A DNA stretch of 64,000 nt from Lactiplantibacillus pentosus. Lineage in GTDB: Bacteria > Bacillota > Bacilli > Lactobacillales > Lactobacillaceae. Position 1 is the stretch's first letter. Each line of letters opens with the position of its first letter. The translations under genes were made by a program, and so were the position numbers. This document shows positions 36,101 to 45,047 of the stretch, piece by piece. Under the pieces are notes generated by a model that was given only the letters and a program-made list of their open reading frames with translations, did not search any database and had not been told where the DNA came from. The stretch is taken from positions 3,162,001-3,226,000 of the forward strand of contig NZ_CP032757.1 in NCBI RefSeq assembly GCF_003641185.1, given 5' to 3'.

Positions 36101-36418
36101 ATGGCGATTCAAATCAGTTCTGAGCTTCTCGACGGCTGCGTGCTCGCTTGTCTTAAAGACCAGGATTACTACGGTTATGCACTGACCCAGCGACTACAGG
36201 CAGCCATTAAGGTCTCTGAATCCACACTGTACCCAGTGCTACGCCGACTGAAAAAGAATGGCTGGGTCACCACTTATGACCAGGCCTACCAAGGACGCAA
36301 CCGCCGTTATTATCAAATTTCTAGCGCGGGGTTGACCCAACTGGCCACGATTCAGACCGAGTGGCAGACGTATTACCTAGCTATCAATCAACTATTACAG
36401 GGGGAGGATCACCGATGA
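36101..36418 (+). CDS. PadR-family transcriptional regulator
   Basis: 105 residues. The winged helix includes YYGYALTQRLQAAIKVSESTLYPVLRRL, the PadR signature, then a wing GRNRRYYQISSAG and a C-terminal dimerisation helix. It is first of a three-gene unit; ATGA overlap with the next gene. It likely represses its own operon through the adjacent dyad. Confidence 0.9.
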   Translation: MAIQISSELLDGCVLACLKDQDYYGYALTQRLQAAIKVSESTLYPVLRRLKKNGWVTTYDQAYQGRNRRYYQISSAGLTQLATIQTEWQTYYLAINQLLQGEDHR

Positions 36419-37053
36419 ACGACTACTTATCCAAATTTGAAGCCTTACTCGTTCAGCTGACCGACGACGAACGCGATGAGGTCGTTGAATTTTATCGCGA
36501 ATATCTGCTCGACGCGGGCATCGACAATTACGATGACTGTGTGGCTGAATTGGGGTTACCCAAGCAGTTAGCGCGCAAAGTGCTGGCGGATTATTCCATT
36601 CGCTTCAACGAGAATCTCAGTGCCAATACATCCAAACGGCAAAAATCACAAGCTAACGTCCGCACTATCTGGTTGATTGTCCTGGCATTACTCTCAACGC
36701 CAATCACCATTCCGGCCCTGATTGCAATCCTAGCCGTGTTCTTTGCCATCGCAGTGTCGGCCTTTGCCGTTATTATCGCGGTCGGTGCCATCCTAGTAGC
36801 CGTCACCCTATTAGCCTTCGCTATGTTGACCGCTGGAATTGGGGTCTTTGGTCAGTCACTCTGGGTTGCCCTATTCTATCTCGGTAGCGGGCTTGCGATT
36901 ATTGGCGCCGAATTACTGATCATGCCACTCTTCATCTGGCTCATCAGTTTGATTATTCAAGGGATCGCAAAAATCGTGCAAAACTTATACCACCGGTTCG
37001 TCAAGAAGAATCGTGCAGAGAGAGGAGGTCGTCATCATGCGAAAGACAATTAG
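36415..37053 (+). CDS. DUF1700 (HAAS-domain) membrane protein
   Basis: 212 residues. An N-terminal helical domain (LSKFEALLVQLTDDERDEV, then YDDCVAELGLP) is the HAAS signature; four hydrophobic helices follow at about 85-108, 110-138, 145-165 and 168-190, ending in a basic tail. The start is ATG 36415, overlapping the PadR stop, with GGGGGAGG upstream; a longer frame from 36361 is not supported. Usually found between PadR and DUF4097 proteins in envelope stress units. Confidence 0.85.
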   Translation: MNDYLSKFEALLVQLTDDERDEVVEFYREYLLDAGIDNYDDCVAELGLPKQLARKVLADYSIRFNENLSANTSKRQKSQANVRTIWLIVLALLSTPITIPALIAILAVFFAIAVSAFAVIIAVGAILVAVTLLAFAMLTAGIGVFGQSLWVALFYLGSGLAIIGAELLIMPLFIWLISLIIQGIAKIVQNLYHRFVKKNRAERGGRHHAKDN

Positions 37054-37975
37054 AATTGGCGTTGTGTTACTAGTGCTGGGCCTCATCTTAACGATGTTTG
37101 GCATCGCTAATAACGGGATTCAAAGCATTTATTGGGAACAAGGCTTTCATATCGTGCGTCATCGCAGTCGTAGTTACCACGTTAGTCAGTTGAAGAAAAT
37201 CACGCTTGATACCAGCAGCAATATCATCATCAAGCAAGGGACGAGCACCAAGATTACCGTGACGGCCGCCCGCACGTTTCCAAAAATCAAAACTAGTCAC
37301 GGGCATTTGACGATTACCTCGACTGCCGACGATTCGCACAGTGTCGGCTTCATGTTCGGCAACGCTGGTCAGTATACCGATACGACGACCATTACGGTTC
37401 CTAAGGGGACTACGGTTGAAAAAGTGACCGCTGAATCCGATCAGACCGGCAACCTGTCCTTACAAAATGTGACTGTCGACCAATTAAACGTGTTCAACGA
37501 TGATGCTGACGTTAATTTGAGCAACGTTAAAATCAATCAGTCCATGGCGTTATCAGGTGGCAACATCCGTTTATCACGGGTCTCGGCCCCTAGTCTGCAA
37601 ATTGCCGGTGACCCCGATGTCAGCGTCACTAACAGCCACTTCACCACCGCAGCTTCTAAAATCACGACCGATGAAGGTGATATCCACCTGACCAACAACC
37701 GGTTCAAAGCCCTGCGGATGACTACTAGTGATGGCGACATCTTGTTCAATAATAATCGGATCACAGACAGTCTGTCGGCTTCAACCAGTGACGGCGACAT
37801 CCGTGGAACAGCGCCCCGGACAACGGGGATTCACGCTAACACCAGCGACGGCGACCTCAATATCTTCGGCCACCATGCCAATGACAACGGCGTCTACCAA
37901 GTGAATCCGTCCGCTGCCAGCCAGTATCGACTTTCAACCAACGACGGCGATATTACGGTTACCAGCAGTAATTAA
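37037..37975 (+). CDS. DUF4097-family membrane-anchored beta-helix protein
   Basis: 313 residues. N-terminal transmembrane segment (IGVVLLVLGLILTMFGIA) followed by an extracytoplasmic repeat domain. Repeats ending in DGDI or DGDL recur (TTSDGDILFN, STSDGDIRG, NTSDGDLNI, STNDGDITV), as expected for a beta-helix or adhesin-like DUF4097 fold. ATG 37037 has AGGAGG upstream and overlaps the previous gene by 17 nt. Role in sensing envelope stress is inferred. Confidence 0.85.
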   Translation: MRKTIRIGVVLLVLGLILTMFGIANNGIQSIYWEQGFHIVRHRSRSYHVSQLKKITLDTSSNIIIKQGTSTKITVTAARTFPKIKTSHGHLTITSTADDSHSVGFMFGNAGQYTDTTTITVPKGTTVEKVTAESDQTGNLSLQNVTVDQLNVFNDDADVNLSNVKINQSMALSGGNIRLSRVSAPSLQIAGDPDVSVTNSHFTTAASKITTDEGDIHLTNNRFKALRMTTSDGDILFNNNRITDSLSASTSDGDIRGTAPRTTGIHANTSDGDLNIFGHHANDNGVYQVNPSAASQYRLSTNDGDITVTSSN

Positions 37976-38000
37976 CCACCCTTGATTTCTCACCAAACCC

Positions 38001-38048
38001 AAAAGCGCGTTCAGACCTGTTTAGGAACTTGGTCTGAACGCGCTTTTT
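38001..38048. terminator. Terminator of the PadR operon
   Basis: AAAAGCGCGTTCAGACC pairs with GGTCTGAACGCGCTTTT; a strong 17-bp stem with T-run. It also lies 36 bp past the convergent gene. Confidence 0.92.
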
Positions 38049-38084
38049 GACATGTTTAGTAATCAGCGACTGAGCTGAAGCGGC

Positions 38085-38561
38085 CTAGTTGGCGACGACT
38101 GGGACTAATGCGACGCCTTTGAATTGGTCACCATCAGCTTGGATTTGAATCGCGTTGGGGCCACCAACATAACGATGACTGGTCAGTTGGGGTAAAATCT
38201 CGCCAAAGACAGCGCCAGTTAGTTGGCCAGCCAATTCATCTTGGGACGTTGCGCTTCCCGTAACGACTAGATAAGGCCCACTAGGAAAATCAATGCGTCT
38301 GTCAGCACGGAGGGTATCGTTTTTGGGCAAAACAGCTGCATAGTACATCATCTTATTATTGACGGCTTCATTTACTGCGTACAAACAATCATCTTTGACG
38401 CCAGATTTGAGTTCGGCCAACGCCCCATCCGCCTCGATGCGTTGCCAAAAATCAGCCTTTTCTCGGCTAATTCCGGCAAAATCATTGAACTGACTCTTAA
38501 TCGTCAGTTCCAAGCCCACAACAGTAAATTGTTCCTTTGTTTCAATTTGATAAGTTGTCAT
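38085..38561 (-). CDS. GyrI-like effector-binding domain protein
   Basis: 158 residues. Stand-alone AraC-effector-binding (GyrI-like) domain: YQIETKEQFTVVGLELTI, a central DFWQRI segment, FPSGPYLVVTGSA and C-terminal GVALVPVV. Such proteins bind small hydrophobic molecules. Start ATG 38561 follows GTAGGA; the frame could be read from 38645 but that segment is not protein-like. Divergent from a WYL regulator that probably controls it. Confidence 0.8.
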   Translation of the reverse strand: MTTYQIETKEQFTVVGLELTIKSQFNDFAGISREKADFWQRIEADGALAELKSGVKDDCLYAVNEAVNNKMMYYAAVLPKNDTLRADRRIDFPSGPYLVVTGSATSQDELAGQLTGAVFGEILPQLTSHRYVGGPNAIQIQADGDQFKGVALVPVVAN

Positions 38562-38683
38562 AATTAATCCTACTTTCTGGGAATTACCTTGGTATTCCGT
38601 TTGATTGCCTTTATAATAGCAACAAACCGTATCAAAAAATGACACCTTTAATTCAAGAGCATTAATTTAAGAGGAGGTTTCCG

Positions 38684-39616
38684 ATGAATAAAACAACTCG
38701 CATTAATTTAATTATGCGCTATATCAACAACCGCTCCCAGTTTACACTCAAAGAACTAATGCAAGAATTCGACATTTCGCGTTCAACCGCTATTCGTTAT
38801 GTTCGGACAATCGAAGATTTAGGACTACCGCTCGTATCCGAACCAGGTCGCAACGGTGGCTACGTGGTCATGCGTAATCAAGTGCTCCCAGCCATTCATT
38901 TTACGACCGACGAAATCAAAATGATGTTCATTGCATTCATGGCAACCCGCAACCAACAGCTGCCTTACCTCACTAGTCGTCGGACCGTTACTGAAAAGTT
39001 GCTTGGCCTAATTCCAATCACCCAACAAGACGATTTACTAGTCCTGAGTCAACAATTAGTCTTTGATGGGACTCATCCTCAAAATCCCAACTTACTTGAC
39101 CGCGCTGACTTACCTGACCCCGTCCTCGAGGCCTTGATTCAACAACTACTTATCAGCCAGTGTATGCAGGTCACAGATAATCACGGTCAAACCTATCAAA
39201 TTGCCGTTACCCATCTATATCATGAACAAAGTCAGTGGTGGCTTGAATTTATTAAGTTAGACACCACGACTTTAGTCCAATTACCCTTAGCCAAGATTAC
39301 TGGCGTGGCAGCCGCGCAGAACGATTTGGATCCCCAGACGATTGCCGACAAATTAAAAGCGGCCACACCCAAACCAAATGTCGTGCTACAACTCGGGGCG
39401 ACCGCCGTTAGCCGTTTTAAACGTTACCACCCATTCTCACTTTCACTTGCCTACACCGATCCTTATCAAATGCAAGGCATTTTGAGACACTACCTACCAT
39501 CAACAACTGATGAAATTGCCTTCTTTGGTGATTGGTTGCAGTTTCTCGGCGAAGATGTCACGGTGGTGCAGATACCGGCAGCATTGCGCGATTATTTGAA
39601 GCGCCGGTATAACTAA
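38684..39616 (+). CDS. WYL-domain transcriptional regulator (HTH_11)
   Basis: 310 residues. N-terminal HTH_11 (FTLKELMQEFDISRSTAIRY, then EPGRNGGYVV), a WYL-type ligand domain around residues 140-230 (HLYHEQSQWWLEFIKLDTTTL), and a C-terminal WCX extension. AGGAGG precedes the ATG. Divergent from the GyrI-like gene, with 120 bp between. Confidence 0.87.
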   Translation: MNKTTRINLIMRYINNRSQFTLKELMQEFDISRSTAIRYVRTIEDLGLPLVSEPGRNGGYVVMRNQVLPAIHFTTDEIKMMFIAFMATRNQQLPYLTSRRTVTEKLLGLIPITQQDDLLVLSQQLVFDGTHPQNPNLLDRADLPDPVLEALIQQLLISQCMQVTDNHGQTYQIAVTHLYHEQSQWWLEFIKLDTTTLVQLPLAKITGVAAAQNDLDPQTIADKLKAATPKPNVVLQLGATAVSRFKRYHPFSLSLAYTDPYQMQGILRHYLPSTTDEIAFFGDWLQFLGEDVTVVQIPAALRDYLKRRYN

Positions 39617-39665
39617 ATCGTCATAAAATGAGCATTTCGGCGTGGCTTGTTCCGCTAAGCCTGGT

Positions 39666-40874
39666 TTACATCTCACTAGGGGCATCACGTAATAACCAAT
39701 CTACGATATTAATGACCGGAATCCCGTCAACATCGTGAACGTCTGGATAATGTCGTTGCGTGATCAATAACTTCTCGTAATTGTCTCGTAATTGCAGTAA
39801 ATTATCAGTTTCACGGCTATTGGCCGGGATTTCATAAGATACTTGAACGTATAAAACGCGGTCAACTTTACGGGCCACAAAGTCAATTTCCTTCGTGTTC
39901 ATTTTGCCAACGTCTACTGTGTAGCCCCGTCGCTGTAATTCTACGTAGACCACGTTCTCAAGCTGACCAGCATAATTGCCTGGCCGCCAACCGATTGCCG
40001 TCCGTCGCAACCCGGGATCCACGATAAAATATTTACCAGCAGTTCTCAGATACTTCTTGCCACGTAAATCGTATTGTCGCGCCCGGTAGAATAAGAACGC
40101 ATCTTCTAGCAACTGTAGGTAGTTTTCAACCGTATGATTACTAATCGAGATGCCTTCATTCTTCAATACGCCCGCAACCTTGGCAGGTTGGACTAATTGA
40201 CCGATATTATCGGCTAAAAACGCGACTAGCGCTCGCAGTGAGGTAATATCACGAACCTGTGCTCGCTCTGCGACGTCTTTTAACGTAATCGTGTCATACA
40301 AACTCGATAAAATGTCATCTTTTAGCGCTACCGGACTTAAGGTAACGAGTGGGAAGCCACCGTACTTTTCATAGGCCAAAAACGCTTGGTCCACCTCACG
40401 TGAATCGGACGTGATCTCCTTAGCTGCTAAAAATTCTTTAAATGAAAATGGATAAATGGGAATCTCCACATAACGCCCGCTTAAGAGTGTTGCTAGTTCA
40501 CCAGACAACATCTTTGCATTAGAACCAGTCACAATAATGTCGCAATCATAACTGACGCGAATACCGTTGACCACCGTCTGCCAGCCGTCGACCATTTGAA
40601 TTTCGTCCAGCATGATATATTGGTGACGTTGCTTATCCAGCTTAGGTTGTAACACTTTGACTAACGCGTCGGCAGTACGCACGCTCAAAAGTTCCAATTC
40701 TTCAAAGTTCAAATAAATAATTTGATTGTCGGCAACGCCTTGAGACTTTAGGTAATCTCGATATTGCATCAACAGAACCGACTTACCGGAGCGACGAACG
40801 CCCGTGATAACTTTGATCAAATCGGTATCTCGAAATTGAATGAGTTTTTTTAGATATTCCGCACGCTTAATCAT
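39666..40874 (-). CDS. AAA ATPase with DUF4143 domain
   Basis: 402 residues. Walker A GVRRSGKSVLL near residue 27, Walker B YIMLDEIQMVDGW near 93, sensor IVTGSNAKML, and a C-terminal DUF4143 domain with nuclease-like KEIDFVARK and VQVSYE. ATG 40874 has GTGAGG upstream; the GTG at 40883 overlaps it. Members are often isolated and have been linked to mobile or defence contexts, but function is not established. Four palindromes lie directly upstream. Confidence 0.87.
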   Translation of the reverse strand: MIKRAEYLKKLIQFRDTDLIKVITGVRRSGKSVLLMQYRDYLKSQGVADNQIIYLNFEELELLSVRTADALVKVLQPKLDKQRHQYIMLDEIQMVDGWQTVVNGIRVSYDCDIIVTGSNAKMLSGELATLLSGRYVEIPIYPFSFKEFLAAKEITSDSREVDQAFLAYEKYGGFPLVTLSPVALKDDILSSLYDTITLKDVAERAQVRDITSLRALVAFLADNIGQLVQPAKVAGVLKNEGISISNHTVENYLQLLEDAFLFYRARQYDLRGKKYLRTAGKYFIVDPGLRRTAIGWRPGNYAGQLENVVYVELQRRGYTVDVGKMNTKEIDFVARKVDRVLYVQVSYEIPANSRETDNLLQLRDNYEKLLITQRHYPDVHDVDGIPVINIVDWLLRDAPSEM

Positions 40875-40915
40875 GGATAGCACCTCACTTTTGGATTTAG
40901 CGGTTAATTTCTGAA

Positions 40916-41050
40916 ATGGAAGTATAGTTCCATTTTAGCTGTTATTTGTTAAATATGGAAGTATACTTCCATTTAGACTCATTTTTATCAAATATGGAAC
41001 TATACTTCCATTTACACCCAACTTTCTAAAATATGGAACTATACTTCCAT
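40916..41050. repeat. Array of four 18-bp palindromes, exact 39-bp period
   Basis: Repeats at 40916-40933, 40955-40972, 40994-41011 and 41033-41050, all of form ATGGAAstATAsTTCCAT (s = G or C). Starts are 39 bp apart each time. The three 21-bp spacers are AT-rich and all end in AAAT. They lie between the divergent ATPase and TetR genes. A multi-site operator or iteron array is the most likely reading. Confidence 0.85.
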
Positions 41051-41093
41051 ATTCGACCAGACCGCTTAGCTTCCATTAGGTTGATCATCAAAA

Positions 41094-41150
41094 TTGACCA
41101 CCAGTTATTTTTGGTGTACCCTATCCAAAGATAACCACCAGTCATTTTTA
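41094..41150 (+). promoter_or_regulatory. Promoter of tetR-lepA with direct repeats
   Basis: TTGACC (41094-41099), 17-bp spacer, TACCCT (41117-41122). ACCACCAGTYATTTTT occurs at 41097 and again at 41134, 37 bp apart, flanking the -10 box; these are candidate TetR sites. Confidence 0.6.
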
Positions 41151-41166
41151 AAAAGAAGGTGTTCAC

Positions 41167-41829
41167 ATGGCTAATATTTACACCCCCAACCAAAAAGCGG
41201 CTAAACGGCAAGCAATCATGCAGGCCGCCATCGATCTCTTTGCTCACAAGAGTTACACAGAAATTACAATGCAGCAGATTGCCGAAACTGTGGGTAGTTC
41301 TAAGGGCACGACGTTTCGCTACTTTGCCACCAAGGAAGACCTGTTCATGACCATCTTGTTGGAAGATTACCAGCGCTATTTTGAGCAGCTGATTGCAGCA
41401 CTGACACAAGAAGCAAACTTTTCAGCATCTGAGTATATCGCCTGGATGGTCGAGCAGACGAAACGATTGATCGAGCAGCATGACGTTTTGATTCGTTTGA
41501 ATGCGATTCGCGGGCCCATCCTTGAAGGTAAAGCAAACATGGCCGAGACCATCGCACAACGAGATGCGTTGTATGCCGTCAGCCAGCGCCTGGGTCAGCA
41601 GCTAGTGGCTCAAACCGACCACCTATTAGATCAGGCCCAGTTCAGTCACCTATTCATCGTGCAAAGTGGCATTATCAGCGGCCTCATGAATATGGCCTCG
41701 TTGACGAGTTTTAATCACCAAAAGTTAGCCCGGTCCTATCCGGATTTTGAAATCCAATTGATGCCCGAAGCACAACAACAAATCAAATTTTATTTAATCC
41801 AATATTTAGAGGAGTTTTCGAAAAAATGA
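41167..41829 (+). CDS. TetR-family transcriptional regulator
   Basis: 220 residues. HTH at 12-58 with ITMQQIAETVGSSKGTTFRY and FATKEDLFMTILL; the remainder is an all-helical ligand domain. AAGAAGGTG precedes ATG 41167. It overlaps the LepA-like gene by 4 nt (ATGA), so the two are co-expressed and presumably autorepressed. Confidence 0.88.
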   Translation: MANIYTPNQKAAKRQAIMQAAIDLFAHKSYTEITMQQIAETVGSSKGTTFRYFATKEDLFMTILLEDYQRYFEQLIAALTQEANFSASEYIAWMVEQTKRLIEQHDVLIRLNAIRGPILEGKANMAETIAQRDALYAVSQRLGQQLVAQTDHLLDQAQFSHLFIVQSGIISGLMNMASLTSFNHQKLARSYPDFEIQLMPEAQQQIKFYLIQYLEEFSKK

Positions 41830-43613
41830 ACCAGCGCAATATTCGTAACTTTGCTATTATCGCCCATATTGACCACGGCAAATCGACCTTGGCAGACCAA
41901 ATCATGGCACTGACCAAGACTGTCAGCACGCGCGAACAACGGGCCCAGCTGTTAGATGATATGGCAGTTGAACAAGCCCATGGCGTCACAGTCAAGGCAC
42001 GGACCGTTCGCAATTATTATCAGGCCGAAGATGGGCAGGAATACGAATACAATTTAATTGATACTCCGGGTCACGTTGATTTTAATTACGAAGTCGCTAA
42101 AAGTCTGGCGGCTACGGAGGGTGCGATTCTATTAGTCGATGCAACTCAGGGCGTCCAAGCCCAAACCATCGCCAATTATCGCATTGCGAAAAAGCACCAT
42201 TTACCCCTGATCCCCGTGCTCAATAAGGTCGACCTAGCCTCAGCTGATATCGAAGCTGCCTCAGCAGAATTACACGACCTCGATTCAGCGTTTACACCAG
42301 ACCAAGTCTTATTGATCTCTGCCAAAACGGGCCAAGGCGTTCCCGCCGTCTTAGAAGCCATTCGGACCCGGCTCCCCGCACCCACTGGAGATGCCACTGC
42401 TCCGTTAAAGGCCTTAGTATTCGACTCGCTGTACGACCCTTATCAAGGCGTCATCGCCTACGTTCGACTGATTGACGGTCAACTCAAGTCCCCACAAGCG
42501 CTCAATTTAATGGCTGCTGACTGTCATTTCACCAGTAAATCAATTGGCGTCATGACACCGAACATGTTGCCCCAAACCAGCTTACATGCCGGCGATGTGG
42601 GCTACGTGATCACGGGCATCAAAGACCCCAAACAAATTCGCGTCGGCGACACCCTGACATCGGCGGAAACACCAACTAGTCAGCCCCTTCCCGGATACGA
42701 ACCTGCAAAATCAATGGTCTTCGCTGGTTTGTATCCACAAAACAATGATTTCCCCGCACTCAAAGCCGCAGTCCAAAAGCTCAACTTGAACGATCCATCA
42801 TTTACATTCGTTGAAGAACGGTCAGAAGCGCTCGGCGTCGGCTTTCGTTGTGGTTTTCTGGGCGCTTTTCACCTTCAGATCATCCGTGAGCGACTGCAAG
42901 ATGAGTATGGCATCGATGTTCTGACGACCGCGCCGAATGTGACCTATCACGTGACGCTCAAAAACGGGCAACGCATCGTCGTCAACAATCCAGTGCAATT
43001 TCCCGCTTTCAGCTTGATCGAACACGTCGAAGAACCCTTCATGAAAGCCGAAATCACGACGCCCGATGCTAGTTTGAATGCGGTACTGAAGCTCGCTGAA
43101 CAACACAAAGGGACCCTAATCGACTTATCGAACAATGGCGAGCTAGTCGTTGCTGTGGTCAAAATTCCGTTGTCTGAAATCGCGTCCCACTTCTTCTCTG
43201 AACTCAAATCCGTCTCACATGGGTTTGCAAGTCTCAACACGACCTTTTACGATAATGAAGTGAGTGATCTCGTCAAAGTAGAAGTCGATATCAACTACGC
43301 CCCCGTGGACGCGCTCACCTTCGTCGTTCATCGCGAAGACGCGCCACAAATGACCCAGCAATTAGTCATTGGGCTGAAATCAACCGTGCCACGCCAATTA
43401 TATCCAACACCCGTTCAGGCGATCGTCGAAGGGAAAGTCCTAGCGCGCGTGGATGTGCCGCCATTACGTAAAAATGCGGCCGTCAACGGTGACAAGCATA
43501 GCGTTTCCAAGAAGGCCGCCCTGTTACGCCGCCAAAGCGCGAACAAACGGCGTGCTACCAAGAACACTATCAAATTACCGCAAAGCGTGTTCAATACGAT
43601 TCTTGGTATCTAA
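41826..43613 (+). CDS. Divergent LepA (EF4) paralogue
   Basis: Translational GTPase of 595 residues with LepA domain order: G domain (AHIDHGKSTLAD; DTPGHVDFNYEV; NKVDLA), domain II, domain III, domain V-like EFG_C, and a basic LepA CTD (SVSKKAALLRRQSANKRRA). Switch I reads AHGVTVKA where canonical LepA has RGITIKA, and the metal/switch Arg is His; the C-terminal domain lacks the usual DISRKRKLL form. This suggests a second, specialised LepA under TetR control. It is intact over full length, and it can be expected that a canonical lepA exists elsewhere. Confidence 0.88.
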   Translation: MNQRNIRNFAIIAHIDHGKSTLADQIMALTKTVSTREQRAQLLDDMAVEQAHGVTVKARTVRNYYQAEDGQEYEYNLIDTPGHVDFNYEVAKSLAATEGAILLVDATQGVQAQTIANYRIAKKHHLPLIPVLNKVDLASADIEAASAELHDLDSAFTPDQVLLISAKTGQGVPAVLEAIRTRLPAPTGDATAPLKALVFDSLYDPYQGVIAYVRLIDGQLKSPQALNLMAADCHFTSKSIGVMTPNMLPQTSLHAGDVGYVITGIKDPKQIRVGDTLTSAETPTSQPLPGYEPAKSMVFAGLYPQNNDFPALKAAVQKLNLNDPSFTFVEERSEALGVGFRCGFLGAFHLQIIRERLQDEYGIDVLTTAPNVTYHVTLKNGQRIVVNNPVQFPAFSLIEHVEEPFMKAEITTPDASLNAVLKLAEQHKGTLIDLSNNGELVVAVVKIPLSEIASHFFSELKSVSHGFASLNTTFYDNEVSDLVKVEVDINYAPVDALTFVVHREDAPQMTQQLVIGLKSTVPRQLYPTPVQAIVEGKVLARVDVPPLRKNAAVNGDKHSVSKKAALLRRQSANKRRATKNTIKLPQSVFNTILGI

Positions 43614-43675
43614 CACATACACGACCCCGACCAACTACGGCCAACAACTTGTTCATTTTGATCCACCGAAAACCT

Positions 43676-43724
43676 AAAGTGGCGCTTCAAGAATTTTGCA
43701 ATCAATTCTTGAGGCGCCACTTTT
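43676..43724. terminator. Terminator of the tetR-lepA operon
   Basis: AAAGTGGCGCTTCAAGAATT pairs with AATTCTTGAGGCGCCACTTT (one G-U), followed by TAAT; very stable. Confidence 0.88.
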
Positions 43725-43807
43725 AATCTAGCATTATCTGGACCTAGCTCACTAAAACGATTGTCGCTACCGACTTTAACCCGGGCGTATAACGAGCCGT
43801 TCTGTCA

Positions 43808-44890
43808 TCACCCAGCATAATAAGCATCAAACCACACCAGCAGTAGCGACATAATCAACAGTCCTACCACCGCCAGCGCGTGCCACCACTTATTGCGGAC
43901 GAAGATGGCAATGTATTCTCGCAGGATCGCATCAGGCAAGAAGAACCGTGCCGTGCGCGCTCCGATGCCATCCGCTTTGAGCCCCGCTTGCTTGGCAAAC
44001 ATCCCCGCTCGCAGCGTATGGTAGTTATTGGTTACAAAAATCGTGCGCGGTTGCTTGATTGGGCCCTGGTCAATCAAGTGCTTACTAAACTGCATATTTT
44101 GTAGCGTCGTTTTCGACTTTGTCTCCGCCCAACCAGCCGACGCCGGTAAACCGTGGGCAATCGCATAATCTAGCATCGCTTGGCCTTCTGGAACCGTTTC
44201 GTCACCACCCTGACCACCAGAAAAAATCATGATGGCGGGATGCTGCGTCTTACGCTGTTGCTTTTGATAAAATCGCAAGCCACGCATGATCCGCTGACCT
44301 AGCAATGGTGAGACCCGGTTACCATCCAGCAAGCCCGCCCCCAGGACGATAATGTAATCCTGCCGTAGTCGCGGCCAGTTAAATTGATAGATCGTCAGCA
44401 TCGTCAAATAGTTATAGAACCAAAATCCCACGTAGAGTATTACGAGGTTGGGAAAAATCGCCATGAAATTGCTGACTGGTTGCGGAACATACTGACTCAC
44501 CCGATTGCCGATAAATGGCAAAATCAGAATCGCTAAGCCCAGATACAAGGTCAACATATTGGCCAAGGTATGGCTTTCATGACGCCACATAATCCAGGCG
44601 TTCCATAATAGAAGAAAGGCCTGTAACGCGAAAATCAGCCCAATCAAGAGTAGTAACAACACAAATAACGTGCCGCTGATGATGATTAGCCAATGAATAT
44701 TACTGCCGAGAATCGTCACGGCTAACATGGTTAAAAAGGAATAGAAAAATAGCGAAAACCAGATGCCGTTACCTAAGCGCACTTTATCGCGATGGTACCG
44801 CCACCCAAAGCCAGTTCCAAAGAAGATTGGCACTAGCCAACCCCAGTAAAACACGGCTGGAACTGGGACCCACACTGCCGCATTATTCAC
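43808..44890 (-). CDS. DUF218 (YdcF/ElyC-like) membrane protein
   Basis: 360 residues. About seven hydrophobic helices occupy residues 1-175, then a soluble DUF218 domain with VLGAGLLDGNRVSPLL, MIFSGGQGGDETVPEGQAM, EDSR-like AETKSKTTLQNM and VTNNYHTLRA; a final transmembrane helix ends the protein. GTG start at 44890 has GGGGGTG upstream. DUF218 proteins act in envelope polysaccharide homeostasis; precise role unknown. Confidence 0.85.
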   Translation of the reverse strand: MNNAAVWVPVPAVFYWGWLVPIFFGTGFGWRYHRDKVRLGNGIWFSLFFYSFLTMLAVTILGSNIHWLIIISGTLFVLLLLLIGLIFALQAFLLLWNAWIMWRHESHTLANMLTLYLGLAILILPFIGNRVSQYVPQPVSNFMAIFPNLVILYVGFWFYNYLTMLTIYQFNWPRLRQDYIIVLGAGLLDGNRVSPLLGQRIMRGLRFYQKQQRKTQHPAIMIFSGGQGGDETVPEGQAMLDYAIAHGLPASAGWAETKSKTTLQNMQFSKHLIDQGPIKQPRTIFVTNNYHTLRAGMFAKQAGLKADGIGARTARFFLPDAILREYIAIFVRNKWWHALAVVGLLIMSLLLVWFDAYYAG

Positions 44891-45047
44891 ATCAACACCC
44901 CCGCATAACGTTTTATTCAGCTCCCATCATATCGGAGTCACCGCGGGACTGCAATCAGGAACCATTACTTTGGCCTAACTGATTTGATAATTGTCATCGT
45001 TTAGCCTAAAACCAGCAATGGCCCACCCAAGCTGCGTGGCCATCACA

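Noticed and set aside
40916..41050. CRISPR array
   Set aside because: Repeats are 18-bp palindromes with 21-bp AT-rich spacers resembling each other; only four units and no cas genes.
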